Positions 1-7,100 are shown, counted from the stretch's first letter. The stretch is 13,298 bases of DNA from Sedimentisphaerales bacterium (GCA_016932895.1 JAFGCA010000597.1:1-13298), one strand, 5' to 3'. Notes: generated from the letters alone by a model not told the origin. Made by a program: numbers and translations.

Positions 1-1023
1 CACGGCTTCACGATCCACCCGATGTTCATGCTCAGGCCGCCCCACCGCAAGGCCCTGCCGTGCTACGTGCCCTACCGCTGTCTGCTTCCCCGGGGGCTGG
101 ATAATATTCTCGTGACCGGCCTGGGCGTCAGCGCCCACCGGGATGTCATGCCCGTTATTCGCATGCAGCCCGACATCCAGAACCAGGGCTACGCCGTCGG
201 CGTCGCCGCCGCCATGGCCGTCGGCTCCGGAGCGAATCTGCGCGACATCGACGTCCGCGCCCTGCAACAGCATCTCGTAGAAAAGGGAAATCTACCCGCG
301 GACGTCCTGACACACGAGGATTCGTTCCCACTGGCTCTGCGCGCGGTGAAGGTGGCCGTCGGTACGGTGGCCAACGATTTCGACGGGCTGGAGATCCTCT
401 TCGCCCAGCAGGAGCAGGCTCTGCCGCTGCTGCGCCAGGCGTATGCGGACACCGCCTCACAGGAGGACAAACTCACGTACGCTCACATCCTGGGCATTCT
501 CGACGACCCGACCGGCGTTGAGACATTGGCCGAGGCGGTGGCGGCCAGCGAATGGGACGAGGGCTGGAAGTACACCGGCATGGGCCAGTACGGCCGCAGC
601 ATCAGTCCCGTTGACAGCCTCATCATCGCCCTGGGGCGGACGCGTCAACCGCAAGCGTTGGGCCCGATCCTGGCAAAGGTGCAACAACTTGGGCCCGAAC
701 ACGCCATGTCGCACCATCGAGCCGTGGCCCTGGCATTGGAGGCACTGAAGGACCCGGCGGCCGCGGCGACCCTCGCTGCTCTCCTGAACAAGCCCGGGAT
801 GAGGGGCCATGCAATGACGGATATCGAGATGGCCATCACAAACCTGCCGTCCAGTGCGACGGATACGTCGCTGCGCGAAGGTTCGCTGCGAGAGTTGATT
901 CTCGCTCGTGCCCTGTACCGCTGCGGCGATCACCAGGGCCTTGGCAGGCAGGTCCTGACAGAGTACAGCAAAGACCTTCGCGGCCACTACGCCCGACACG
1001 CGTTGGCCGTACTTGCCGAGTGA
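1..1023 (+). CDS. FAD-dependent oxidoreductase with C-terminal HEAT-like repeats (5' end off window)
   Basis: The reading frame is open from base 1, seven codons before the first visible ATG at 22, so this is the C-terminal part (340 residues) of a longer gene, not a complete protein. Residues ~24-80 carry the stretch PYRCLLPRG...VTGLGVSAHRD...RMQPDIQNQGYAVG, which I recognise as the C-terminal end of the FAD-dependent oxidoreductase family PF12831, where it closes the flavin site. A short linker with EDSFP follows. From about residue 125 to the end come helical repeats of HEAT type (for example the segment around ILGILDDPTGVETLAEAV and the one around ALALEALKDPAAAATLAALL). The N-terminal dinucleotide-binding motif lies outside the window, so substrate and localisation cannot be judged. 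Related proteins often sit in polysaccharide-degradation loci of planctomycetes (general knowledge). The family call is fairly secure; the HEAT assignment rests on repeat periodicity by eye. Confidence 0.8.
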   Translation, partial: HGFTIHPMFMLRPPHRKALPCYVPYRCLLPRGLDNILVTGLGVSAHRDVMPVIRMQPDIQNQGYAVGVAAAMAVGSGANLRDIDVRALQQHLVEKGNLPADVLTHEDSFPLALRAVKVAVGTVANDFDGLEILFAQQEQALPLLRQAYADTASQEDKLTYAHILGILDDPTGVETLAEAVAASEWDEGWKYTGMGQYGRSISPVDSLIIALGRTRQPQALGPILAKVQQLGPEHAMSHHRAVALALEALKDPAAAATLAALLNKPGMRGHAMTDIEMAITNLPSSATDTSLREGSLRELILARALYRCGDHQGLGRQVLTEYSKDLRGHYARHALAVLAE

Positions 1024-1097
1024 AGATGATACGCCGTGCGGTTCACTGTCTGGTGGGCCGTCGCGATGTGAGGAGAGCGACGCTGGACAAAGGCGAC

Positions 1098-1129
1098 GCC
1101 GCGTGTGGTGGTAGACAACCGCACACGGC
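1098..1129. other. Imperfect hairpin in the 1024-1182 intergenic gap
   Basis: An 11-position stem (GCCGCGTGTGG against CCGCACACGGC) with one C/A mismatch, one T-G wobble and a 10-nt loop. It lies between the oxidoreductase stop and the next gene. No T-tract follows, so it is not a convincing intrinsic terminator. It could affect transcript ends or be chance in GC-rich DNA. Nothing else recognisable is in the gap. Confidence 0.3.
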
Positions 1130-1182
1130 GAGAACAAAAGTATCCCGCGGGCCCCAGGTCCCTATTGCGGGGGACGAGCAAA

Positions 1183-2574
1183 ATGAACCTCAGCATCAGA
1201 TGGCTCACATGTGTCTTGTTCATTCTCCCTGTCGGTGTTCTTGCTACGGGTCTACCCGGCGGCGACGCCCGCGAAGACACGACCGTCTCGGCGCGCGAGA
1301 GCCTGTATCAGGCGGTCGAAGCAGCCAAAAAGGGAGAAACAGCCAGGCTCCACGCCATCACGCACCGCCTGGAAAGAAAAGACAGCAACTACCTCTCGAC
1401 GGAGCTGCTGCCCGACTACCTCGCCCTTCTCAAGGACGAGGACGCTCAGGTGCAGATGCTTGCAGTGCAAGCGCTTGGCCTTCTCAATGACGCTGCGAGC
1501 AAGGATGCGCTGTGTGAATACTTGCAGAACAAGGACATGCAGGCCTTCAAGGGCCGGTTCGATCGATATCGGCAAGGGAGTCTTTCCAGCGAAACAGAGA
1601 CCCGGCAACTTTCATGGGAGTATCAAGCCATCTCATGGGCGATCCTGGCGCTCGGCCGGATTGGGGATGAATCCGTGGTTCCCCTGCTGGCATCGCTGCA
1701 GGATACCGTGGACTGGCAAATCGAGTGGGTCGGCCGGCCCGTCGAGAAGGCCCTGGGAGACCTCGGCGCGGTCAAGGCACTCGTCGCCTTGCCAGCAAAC
1801 GCCGATTCCGGCAGAATATCGGCAACCTCCGGCGCTATAACTGCCATCCGGAATCCCAACGCAGTCGGCGATCTGATGGCCATCGTGGAAGACGACCGAA
1901 TCCTGAACGACTTTCGCCTGGCTGCCGTCTCTGCCCTCGGCGCGATCGGCACTCACAACGTCCCGGATTTCCTCGTGCGAACTCTCGATGATCCGAACAA
2001 CAGCCAGGACCTGCGTCGCACCGCGGCCCTCGCGGCCGGAGAGACCGGAAACGAGGTGGTGGAAGGACCGCTGCTACGCTACGCGCGAGACCGGGGATCG
2101 AATCTCCGTCCCCATGCCTTCATGGGGCTCGTTCTGTACAGGCCCGAGACGTACCTGGACCGGTGGTTCGCAACAATCGCAGACCCGAACGAGGACCGAG
2201 CGTTCCGCGAGAGACTCTCCGGCTTCACGTCCTCCCTGCCCCTCCAGCCGCTCGGAGGGCACCGCGACGCGCTCTACACCTGCTTGCACGCGGCGGACCG
2301 CGATGGCCGACCCGTTGACAAGATACGCCTCGACATGTGGTGTGTCATCAGCAACGTGCTTCGCGAAGAGCCAACAGTCGTTCTGACCGCCACATCAACC
2401 AGAATGCGCGAGCGAATGAGGCACCCGATTGAGACCGGGATGAGGCAGGACAATCCGCGCCTGGCGCCTCACGAACTGCGGACGAAGGTGGATGAGGCAA
2501 TCGACCGGCTGATAACCGTCTACCGGGAGCATACCGACCAACCGCAGGGCAGCCTGCGACAGGCTCCTCGCTGA
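1183..2574 (+). CDS. Exported HEAT-repeat protein of unknown function
   Basis: A 463-residue protein starting at the ATG at 1183. That start is preferred over the in-frame 1105 start because it places a signal peptide at the N-terminus (MNLSIRW, then the hydrophobic run LTCVLFILPVGVLA, cleavage probably near residues 20-25) and has a GGGGA ribosome binding site about 8 nt upstream. The mature part contains tandem helical repeats of HEAT/PBS-lyase type: LLKDEDAQVQMLAVQALGLL, SWAILALGRIGDESVVPLLA, LAAVSALGAIGTHNVPDFLV and RRTAALAAGETGNEVVEGPL. The last ~130 residues are less repetitive and charged. No catalytic motif is visible, so a scaffolding or binding role outside the cytoplasm is the most that can be inferred. 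It follows an oxidoreductase that also has HEAT-like repeats, on the same strand, with a 159-bp gap. The two may be functionally linked, but I see no close sequence similarity between their repeats. Confidence 0.75.
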   Translation: MNLSIRWLTCVLFILPVGVLATGLPGGDAREDTTVSARESLYQAVEAAKKGETARLHAITHRLERKDSNYLSTELLPDYLALLKDEDAQVQMLAVQALGLLNDAASKDALCEYLQNKDMQAFKGRFDRYRQGSLSSETETRQLSWEYQAISWAILALGRIGDESVVPLLASLQDTVDWQIEWVGRPVEKALGDLGAVKALVALPANADSGRISATSGAITAIRNPNAVGDLMAIVEDDRILNDFRLAAVSALGAIGTHNVPDFLVRTLDDPNNSQDLRRTAALAAGETGNEVVEGPLLRYARDRGSNLRPHAFMGLVLYRPETYLDRWFATIADPNEDRAFRERLSGFTSSLPLQPLGGHRDALYTCLHAADRDGRPVDKIRLDMWCVISNVLREEPTVVLTATSTRMRERMRHPIETGMRQDNPRLAPHELRTKVDEAIDRLITVYREHTDQPQGSLRQAPR

Positions 2575-2654
2575 GAATCCGGGACGCCGGCGGGGCCAGA
2601 AGACGAGAGCTTCATACCTGACAAAAAGTAGTGTCTTTATAGCGCCGGACGTAT

Positions 2655-2660
2655 TAGAAT
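2655..2660 (+). promoter_or_regulatory. Candidate -10 box upstream of the sugar-catabolic cluster
   Basis: TAGAAT lies in an AT-richer patch (about 2620-2665) of the 188-bp gap before the isomerase gene and matches the sigma-70 -10 consensus at five of six positions. No good -35 element sits at the usual spacing; CTGACA at 2618-2623 is too far upstream. If used, it would give a leader of roughly 95 nt. The rest of the gap holds nothing else I recognise. Confidence 0.25.
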
Positions 2661-2762
2661 GGGCCGCCGAAAGAAACTGTAAGCTGCGGCCGCAGGCGTC
2701 TTCGCGGACGGCCGCCGAAACCTCTCGATGTGTGTGGCTGTTTTTCTCAAGGAGAAGTAAGC

Positions 2763-3797
2763 ATGGCAGGAGAATATCGTTTTTCGTTCGGCCCCTGGAA
2801 CGTTCATGAGGGCGCCGATCCTTTTGGCCCGACGGTGCGAAACACGATCGACTTTGGCGAAAAGCTGAAAATGTACAAGGACCTCGGCTTCGAGGGCGTG
2901 CAGTTCCACGACGATGACGCTGTGCCCGACATGAACGACCTGAGTCCCAAGCAAATTATCAAAAAGGCCGAAGAAATCCGCAAGATGCTCGACGGCGAAG
3001 GACTCGCGGCCGAGTTCGTCGCCCCGCGTCTCTGGGAAGATCCCCGTACCATCGACGGCGGGTACACCTCGAACGATCCCGCGTGCCGCCAATACGCGAA
3101 AGACCGCAGCCGTCGCACCATCGACATCGCCACGGCGCTCGACACGAAGCTGGTCGTGCTCTGGCTCGCCCGGGAAGGCACGTACATTCGCGAGGCCAAG
3201 GACAGCAAGGTGGCGGTCGACCGCCTCGTCGAAGCCATTGACGACATGCTGGACTACAACCCGGAGATCAAGATCGCCATCGAGCCCAAGCCCAACGAGC
3301 CGATGGACCAGGCCTACATCCCGACCACGGGACATGCCCTGGCCCTGGCGTATCTGACGAAGGACCCGAGCCGCGTCGGGGTCAATATCGAAACGGCCCA
3401 CGCGATCCTGGCCGGCCTCGACCCCTCGGACGAGATGGGTTTCGCTCTGGCATACGACCGGCTCTACACGGTCCACCTGAACGACCAGAACGGACTGAAG
3501 TTCGATGAGGACAAGAGCTTCGGGTCCGTGAACCTGCGGCGCGCATTCGACCAGGTGCGCATCCTCGACAAGTACGACTACGGCACCAAGGGCGAGTTCG
3601 TCGGCCTCGACGTCAAGGCCATGCGCACGCAAAAGGCCGGAGTCGCCACCAAGCATTTGAGCAACAGCCGGGCCGTCTTCTTGAAGCTCGTGGACCTCGC
3701 GCGCAGCCTCGACGAGGGTCAGGTCGACAAGCTCATCGCCGACCGCGACTACGAAGAGCTCGACATGCTCATCATGAGCCATCTGCTGGGTAAGTAA
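2763..3797 (+). CDS. Xylose-isomerase-like TIM-barrel sugar isomerase
   Basis: A 344-residue protein. The start at 2763 is chosen because AAGGAG sits about 9 nt upstream and the homologous region begins at once (MAGEYRFSFGPW). It aligns by eye with the actinobacterial-type XylA, which interconverts aldoses and ketoses in the cytoplasm using two divalent metals. Recognisable positions are FHDDD (H49, D52, the ring-opening pair), W134 in VLWLAREG, the IEPKPNEP motif (E174, K176), E210 and H213 in NIETAH, D248 and D250 in KFDED, and D283 in GLDVK. One metal ligand differs: the Asp of HIDLNGQNG in XylA is His238 here (VHLNDQNG). Rhamnose isomerases also use His at this structural position. The protein is shorter than typical XylA (~385-390). 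It is first in a run of sugar-catabolic genes. The fold and family are secure; xylose as substrate is not, so I give no gene symbol. Confidence 0.85.
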   Translation: MAGEYRFSFGPWNVHEGADPFGPTVRNTIDFGEKLKMYKDLGFEGVQFHDDDAVPDMNDLSPKQIIKKAEEIRKMLDGEGLAAEFVAPRLWEDPRTIDGGYTSNDPACRQYAKDRSRRTIDIATALDTKLVVLWLAREGTYIREAKDSKVAVDRLVEAIDDMLDYNPEIKIAIEPKPNEPMDQAYIPTTGHALALAYLTKDPSRVGVNIETAHAILAGLDPSDEMGFALAYDRLYTVHLNDQNGLKFDEDKSFGSVNLRRAFDQVRILDKYDYGTKGEFVGLDVKAMRTQKAGVATKHLSNSRAVFLKLVDLARSLDEGQVDKLIADRDYEELDMLIMSHLLGK

Positions 3798-3809
3798 GAC
3801 CAAGAGTTT

Positions 3810-3972
3810 TGCAAAATGGAGATCAGGCTTATATTCTTCAAGGAAATCGTTGGTGTGATTTCCTTGAAGACGGGGTTTAAATGCCAATACCGAAAGCAGT
3901 TACGTTCTCGGGAGGAAAAATCGACAAGAAGATTTTTCCTCCCTAAAGTAAGCCTAATCTCCATTTTGCAAT
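3810..3972. repeat. Three-armed inverted-repeat element (MITE-like or structured RNA)
   Basis: The 215-bp gap between the isomerase and deacetylase genes is mostly one folded element. Its ends (3810-3832 and 3950-3972) are inverted repeats of 23 positions, 22 of them paired, starting TTGCAAAATGG and ending CCATTTTGCAA; the only mismatch is C3825/A3957. Inside are two perfect hairpins: 3836-3871 (14-bp stem TCTTCAAGGAAATC, 8-nt loop) and 3911-3944 (13-bp stem GGGAGGAAAAATC, 8-nt loop). They are separated by about 39 nt without strong pairing. GC content is about 40% by hand count, clearly below the flanking genes. The flanks GAGTT (3805-3809) and TAGTT (3973-3977) could be an imperfect 5-bp target duplication. 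There is no transposase and no coding capacity. A non-autonomous mobile element fits best; a transcribed three-way-junction RNA or processing signal is the alternative. Confidence 0.85.
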
Positions 3973-4012
3973 AGTTCAGTAGGACGCAAGAAAACAAGCC
4001 GTTTGGAGAACC

Positions 4013-4774
4013 ATGAAAGACAACAAAGTTGTTCTGAGCATCGGCGCGCATCCGGACGACGCCGAGTTTCTGTGCGCCGGCACGCTGGCATTGTTGCGCC
4101 GGCGCGGCTGGCAGGTTCACATCGCGACGATGACGCCGGGTGACGCCGGCACGGTGGAATACAGCCGTGAGGAAATCAGCCGCATTCGCAAAGCCGAGGC
4201 GACCAAAGGCGCAGCGCTGCTCGATGGAACGTACCACTGCCTGGAATGTGACGACATCTTCATCATGTACGACCGGCCGACCCTGCTAAAAACAATCGAG
4301 TTGGTGCGCAAGGTTCGCCCGAGAATCGTCTTTACCCTGAGCCCTTCGGACTACATGGTGGACCACGAGATGGCGAGCAAGCTGGCGCAGACCGCGTGTT
4401 TCTGCTGTGGCGTAGTCAACGTCGAGACGCCGGGTGCTGAGCCGTTCGAGCCCGTCCCCTACCTGTACTACGCCGATCCCGTCGAGGGCAAGAACAAGCT
4501 CGGCGCGGACGTCAAGCCGAGCACCGTCGCGGACATCACTTCCGTCATGGACACGAAAGAGAAGATGCTCTGCTGTCACGAGAGCCAGCGAAACTGGCTG
4601 CTGAAACACCACGGTATTGACGCCTACGTGGACGCCATGAAGGCACTCGGGCGCAAGAGGGGGGCCGAGATCGGCTGCCATTTTGCCGAAGGGTTCCGCC
4701 AGCATCTCGGCCATGCCTATCCACACGATAACATCCTCAAGAAAGAATTGACCGACCTCGTTCACACGCTGTAA
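4013..4774 (+). CDS. PIG-L (LmbE-type) zinc N-deacetylase
   Basis: A 253-residue protein of the PIG-L/LmbE family (PF02585), whose members remove acetyl or other acyl groups from N-acetylglucosamine-type sugars in a zinc-dependent reaction. The signature AHPDDAEF near the N-terminus supplies H13 and D16 as zinc ligands and D15 as the probable general base. The third ligand is most likely H118 in the segment [13 protein letters not shown], the family's second motif. Length is typical. There is no signal peptide, so it should be cytoplasmic. The start at 4013 has GGAGA 3 to 7 nt upstream, a short but usable spacing. It lies 11 bp before a NagB-like gene, whose ribosome binding site overlaps this stop codon. 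A deacetylase followed by an aminosugar deaminase recalls NagA-NagB logic, but the substrate is not known. Confidence 0.88.
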   Translation: MKDNKVVLSIGAHPDDAEFLCAGTLALLRRRGWQVHIATMTPGDAGTVEYSREEISRIRKAEATKGAALLDGTYHCLECDDIFIMYDRPTLLKTIELVRKVRPRIVFTLSPSDYMVDHEMASKLAQTACFCCGVVNVETPGAEPFEPVPYLYYADPVEGKNKLGADVKPSTVADITSVMDTKEKMLCCHESQRNWLLKHHGIDAYVDAMKALGRKRGAEIGCHFAEGFRQHLGHAYPHDNILKKELTDLVHTL

Positions 4775-4779
4775 GGAGG
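4773..4779 (+). promoter_or_regulatory. Strong ribosome binding site overlapping the upstream stop codon
   Basis: AAGGAGG, a near-perfect anti-Shine-Dalgarno match, begins within the TAA stop (4772-4774) of the PIG-L gene and sits 6 nt before the ATG at 4786. The layout favours translational coupling of the deacetylase and the NagB-like protein. Confidence 0.8.
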
Positions 4780-4785
4780 CGCATC

Positions 4786-5715
4786 ATGGGGAGAAAGAAG
4801 AGCATCCTGGCCCCGGAGTGGTGGGATTACACCACGCTCGACGACGAGATCCTCAACGATGCGGCGGCCCTGACGGCCGACGACATGGCGGCACTGAGCC
4901 GGGAAGGATTCCGCGTCGTCTTCTACGACACCCTCGAAGACTTCTACCTGGCCGAAGCGCTGGAATATGTCACCGCGTGGCGGCAGGCGACGCCGGACAA
5001 TCCCGTCGGCATCTGCGGCCCCATCGGGCCTACGGAGCAGCTCCCGCTCGTGGCCCGACTTGTTAACGAGCTCGGTCTGAATCTCGCCCACGCTCACTTC
5101 TGGGGCATGGACGAGTGGGTCATGGACGGGACGGAGGTCGACGAGACGCACGCGCTCTCTTTCGCCCGGGCCGACAGGGAGCTGTGCTTCAACCGAATCC
5201 GACCCGAGTTGAAGATGCCGGACGCCAACATCCATTTCCCCAAAGCCGATACGTCGGCGTACATCCAAAGTTGGAATGGCGTGCGGTGCGCGGTGATGCA
5301 GGGCGGCCAGGGCGATATCAAACACTGGGCCTTCAACGATCCGCTCCGCCGCAAAGGCGAGTATGCCGACCAGCCGCCGACGCCGGAGCAATACCGCAGA
5401 CTCACCACGCGCGTGGTGAACCTGCACCCCGTGACGGTAATGCAAAACGCGCGCACCAGCGGTGGCGGCGTCGTGACTGGTGTGCCGACCCAGGCGGTGA
5501 CCGTGGGGCCCGTCGAGACCTGGCAGGCCGAAAAGGTCTCGATCTGGCAGGCGGGCACCCACGACAACCCCTTCGGCATGCGGCTGACCACCCTGATGAT
5601 CGGCAAGAAAATCGCCGACAGCGCCGTGCCCATGTCGCTGCTGGCCGACCATCCCAACGTGCAGTTCAACTTCTACCGCCCCGCCATCGGCACGTGCGAA
5701 GCGGAAATGCACTGA
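4786..5715 (+). CDS. NagB-like glucosamine-6-phosphate isomerase/deaminase family protein
   Basis: A 309-residue protein with the NagB/6-phosphogluconolactonase fold. The phosphate-binding region is [14 protein letters not shown] (residues 75-88). FWGMDEWV carries D109, matching the catalytic Asp72 of E. coli NagB in its NLDEYVGL motif. The active-site loop [14 protein letters not shown] (residues 173-186) corresponds to NagB's GNDGHIAFNEP, with H180 in place of His143. Two differences are visible: Asp177 is one residue further from the His than in NagB, and the Glu148 position is Asp185. The C-terminal [11 protein letters not shown] probably supplies the Lys that contacts phosphate. NagB proper converts glucosamine-6-phosphate to fructose-6-phosphate and ammonia; this protein may act on another phosphosugar or only isomerise. 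It has about 45 extra residues before the core compared with NagB. It is cytoplasmic and coupled to the upstream deacetylase. Confidence 0.82.
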   Translation: MGRKKSILAPEWWDYTTLDDEILNDAAALTADDMAALSREGFRVVFYDTLEDFYLAEALEYVTAWRQATPDNPVGICGPIGPTEQLPLVARLVNELGLNLAHAHFWGMDEWVMDGTEVDETHALSFARADRELCFNRIRPELKMPDANIHFPKADTSAYIQSWNGVRCAVMQGGQGDIKHWAFNDPLRRKGEYADQPPTPEQYRRLTTRVVNLHPVTVMQNARTSGGGVVTGVPTQAVTVGPVETWQAEKVSIWQAGTHDNPFGMRLTTLMIGKKIADSAVPMSLLADHPNVQFNFYRPAIGTCEAEMH

Positions 5716-5739
5716 GAGCCAAACATGGAGACACGACAG

Positions 5740-6942
5740 ATGCCTGTTGACGTTCTGATCCTGAATACCGCGGTAACCGACCTGCGCAGGCCCGACTTCG
5801 AGTTCGCCGACGAGCTCGTGGGCAAAGGCGGCCTGGCCAAATGCAAGACCGAGGACATGCCCGACTATTCGCAGGAGCAGATCAGGAAGTGGATCGACGA
5901 GGGATTCGCCACCGCCGGCGGCCCCGGAAACACGGCCCCGCTGATCGCCCGGACCGGCCTGAACGTCGCGGTCGGCGTCAACCTCGGACAAGGCGATTTC
6001 GACGGGCTCGACGCCCAGGGTCGATACTTCCACGACGTGATGACCGCCAATGGCATCGACATGTCGGCGACGCACGTTCATCCGAGCCTCGCGACCGGCA
6101 CGACTTTCATCCACAGCACCACCGGCGACGACCGCGGCGGCATCGCCTATTTCCCCAACGCCAACAACGATTTCGACTTCGAGATCTTCAAACAGGCCGT
6201 CGAGCGTCTGCAACCCCGGGTCGTCTACTACATGTACTCGGGTCTGTCGGACCGGGGCGACGCCCACGCGGGCCGGGACCTGGCCGATTTCATTCGCTGG
6301 TGTCGGGACCGAGGGGCCGTGACCATCGCCGACAGCCACACTCTCACCGGCAATCCGCAAAAACTTATCGCCGAGGGCAAGCCTGTTGCGGAATACCGTC
6401 TCCTCGAACCACTTCTGCCCGAACTGGATGTCTTCTTCACCTCATCCGACGAGGCGAAGCTCATCGAGAACACGCTCTGCCGGCAGCCAAAGACAGATCG
6501 TGATGAACAACAGTACAACACGTATTTCCTGAAATGGCTGACGGGCGAGTTCTGGCAGGCTAACGAGCGCACCAGGCTGTTCGGCGTGACGGTCAGCGAC
6601 GGGGCCCATGAAAAGCACATCAGCCCCGACGGACAAACGGACGGTCCGAACAAGATCACCTCGCGTTTCATGGCAGGCGAAGTGGTGGACCTCGTCGGCG
6701 CCGGAGATTCGTTCCGGGCCGGACTGATTACGTACATCGCCAGCAACCTCGATGCGTTCAGGCAAGGCACCATGGATTTCGAGCAGGCCGTACAGGCGGG
6801 CAACCTCTTCGCTTCGCTCTACATCAAGGCCTCGCTCGAGGATCGATACGGCAATATCAGGGCGTATGCCAAGATGCTGCAAATCCTCCAGAAAGAAGGC
6901 GGCTTCGAGAGCTTCGAAGCCCTGCAACGGGCGCTCGATTGA
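5740..6942 (+). CDS. PfkB-family carbohydrate kinase
   Basis: A 400-residue sugar kinase of the PfkB/ribokinase family, which transfers phosphate from ATP to a sugar hydroxyl. Both family signatures are present: GGPGNTA (residues 60-66) near the sugar site, and DLVGAGDSFRAG (317-328), in which D323 is the catalytic base and GAGD forms the anion hole. The start at 5740 is preferred because GGAG lies 9 nt upstream; an in-frame ATG at 5725 would add five residues but has only a weak GAGAG upstream. The protein is longer than most family members (about 300-330 residues). It has an unusual Asp/Glu-rich stretch before the first signature and an insertion around residues 210-270 containing LEPLLPELDVFFTSSDEAKLIEN. 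It follows the NagB-like gene by 24 bp. The phosphorylated sugar cannot be told from sequence. Confidence 0.88.
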   Translation: MPVDVLILNTAVTDLRRPDFEFADELVGKGGLAKCKTEDMPDYSQEQIRKWIDEGFATAGGPGNTAPLIARTGLNVAVGVNLGQGDFDGLDAQGRYFHDVMTANGIDMSATHVHPSLATGTTFIHSTTGDDRGGIAYFPNANNDFDFEIFKQAVERLQPRVVYYMYSGLSDRGDAHAGRDLADFIRWCRDRGAVTIADSHTLTGNPQKLIAEGKPVAEYRLLEPLLPELDVFFTSSDEAKLIENTLCRQPKTDRDEQQYNTYFLKWLTGEFWQANERTRLFGVTVSDGAHEKHISPDGQTDGPNKITSRFMAGEVVDLVGAGDSFRAGLITYIASNLDAFRQGTMDFEQAVQAGNLFASLYIKASLEDRYGNIRAYAKMLQILQKEGGFESFEALQRALD

Positions 6943-6966
6943 CGCTCGCCCAGGCTGCACGTTGGG

Positions 6967-7057
6967 CGGGTGGCAGCGTCAAGGCCGAAGGCCTTGGCGA
7001 TGGCGTCACGCGATACCGCGAAGACCATCGCCAAGCTGCGCTTGACGCTGCCACCCG
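6967..7057. repeat. Nested GC-rich inverted-repeat element
   Basis: Most of the 206-bp gap between the kinase and DUF4432 genes is palindromic. The outer arms 6967-6983 and 7041-7057 form a perfect 17-bp stem (CGGGTGGCAGCGTCAAG). An inner perfect 11-bp stem (CTTGGCGATGG, 6993-7003, with 7025-7035) is topped by a CGCG-ATAC-CGCG mini-hairpin (7009-7020). The 9-nt left bulge can alternatively fold as AAGGCC-GAA-GGCCTT. There is no T-tract, so it is not a standard intrinsic terminator. It resembles a dispersed palindromic repeat or MITE relic; it could also act as an RNA processing or attenuation structure between the two halves of the cluster. Confidence 0.8.
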
Positions 7058-7080
7058 AAACGACGGCTCGGCTTTGTGTA

Positions 7081-7100
7081 GGGTGGGTCCTTGACCCACG
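7081..7100. repeat. Short palindromic hairpin, possible dispersed repeat
   Basis: GTGGGTC (7083-7089) and GACCCAC (7093-7099) form a perfect 7-bp stem with a CTT loop, within the string GGGTGGGTCCTTGACCCACG. Strings of this kind recur as dispersed palindromes in some bacterial genomes (recalled, not checked). It lies 24 nt downstream of the larger inverted-repeat element and 49 nt before the next start codon. Confidence 0.55.

Noticed and set aside
2618..2643. Sigma-70 promoter CTGACA...TATAGC
   Set aside because: The spacing of about 14 bp is too short for a normal promoter. The TAGAAT box further downstream is the better candidate.
2637..3887. 416-codon open frame on the - strand
   Set aside because: It lies antisense to the well-supported isomerase gene and has no recognisable domain. 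Long antisense frames are expected from GC-biased codon use.
3911..3950. Rho-independent terminator after the isomerase gene
   Set aside because: The hairpin is strong, but the T-run is inside the stem and the sequence after it is TAAAGTAAG, not a T-tract. The hairpin is better explained as part of the larger element.
3810..3972. tRNA or other classic cloverleaf RNA gene
   Set aside because: It is far too long, with 13-23 bp stems, 8-nt loops and no T-loop or CCA-type acceptor features.
4762..6360. 532-codon open frame on the - strand
   Set aside because: It is antisense to the NagB-like and PfkB genes, both of which have clear family motifs. The translation is a low-complexity Val/Gly/His/Arg-rich sequence typical of shadow frames.
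6967..7100. CRISPR array or integron attC site
   Set aside because: There are no regularly spaced direct repeats, no integrase, and no attC core sites. It is a nested palindrome.
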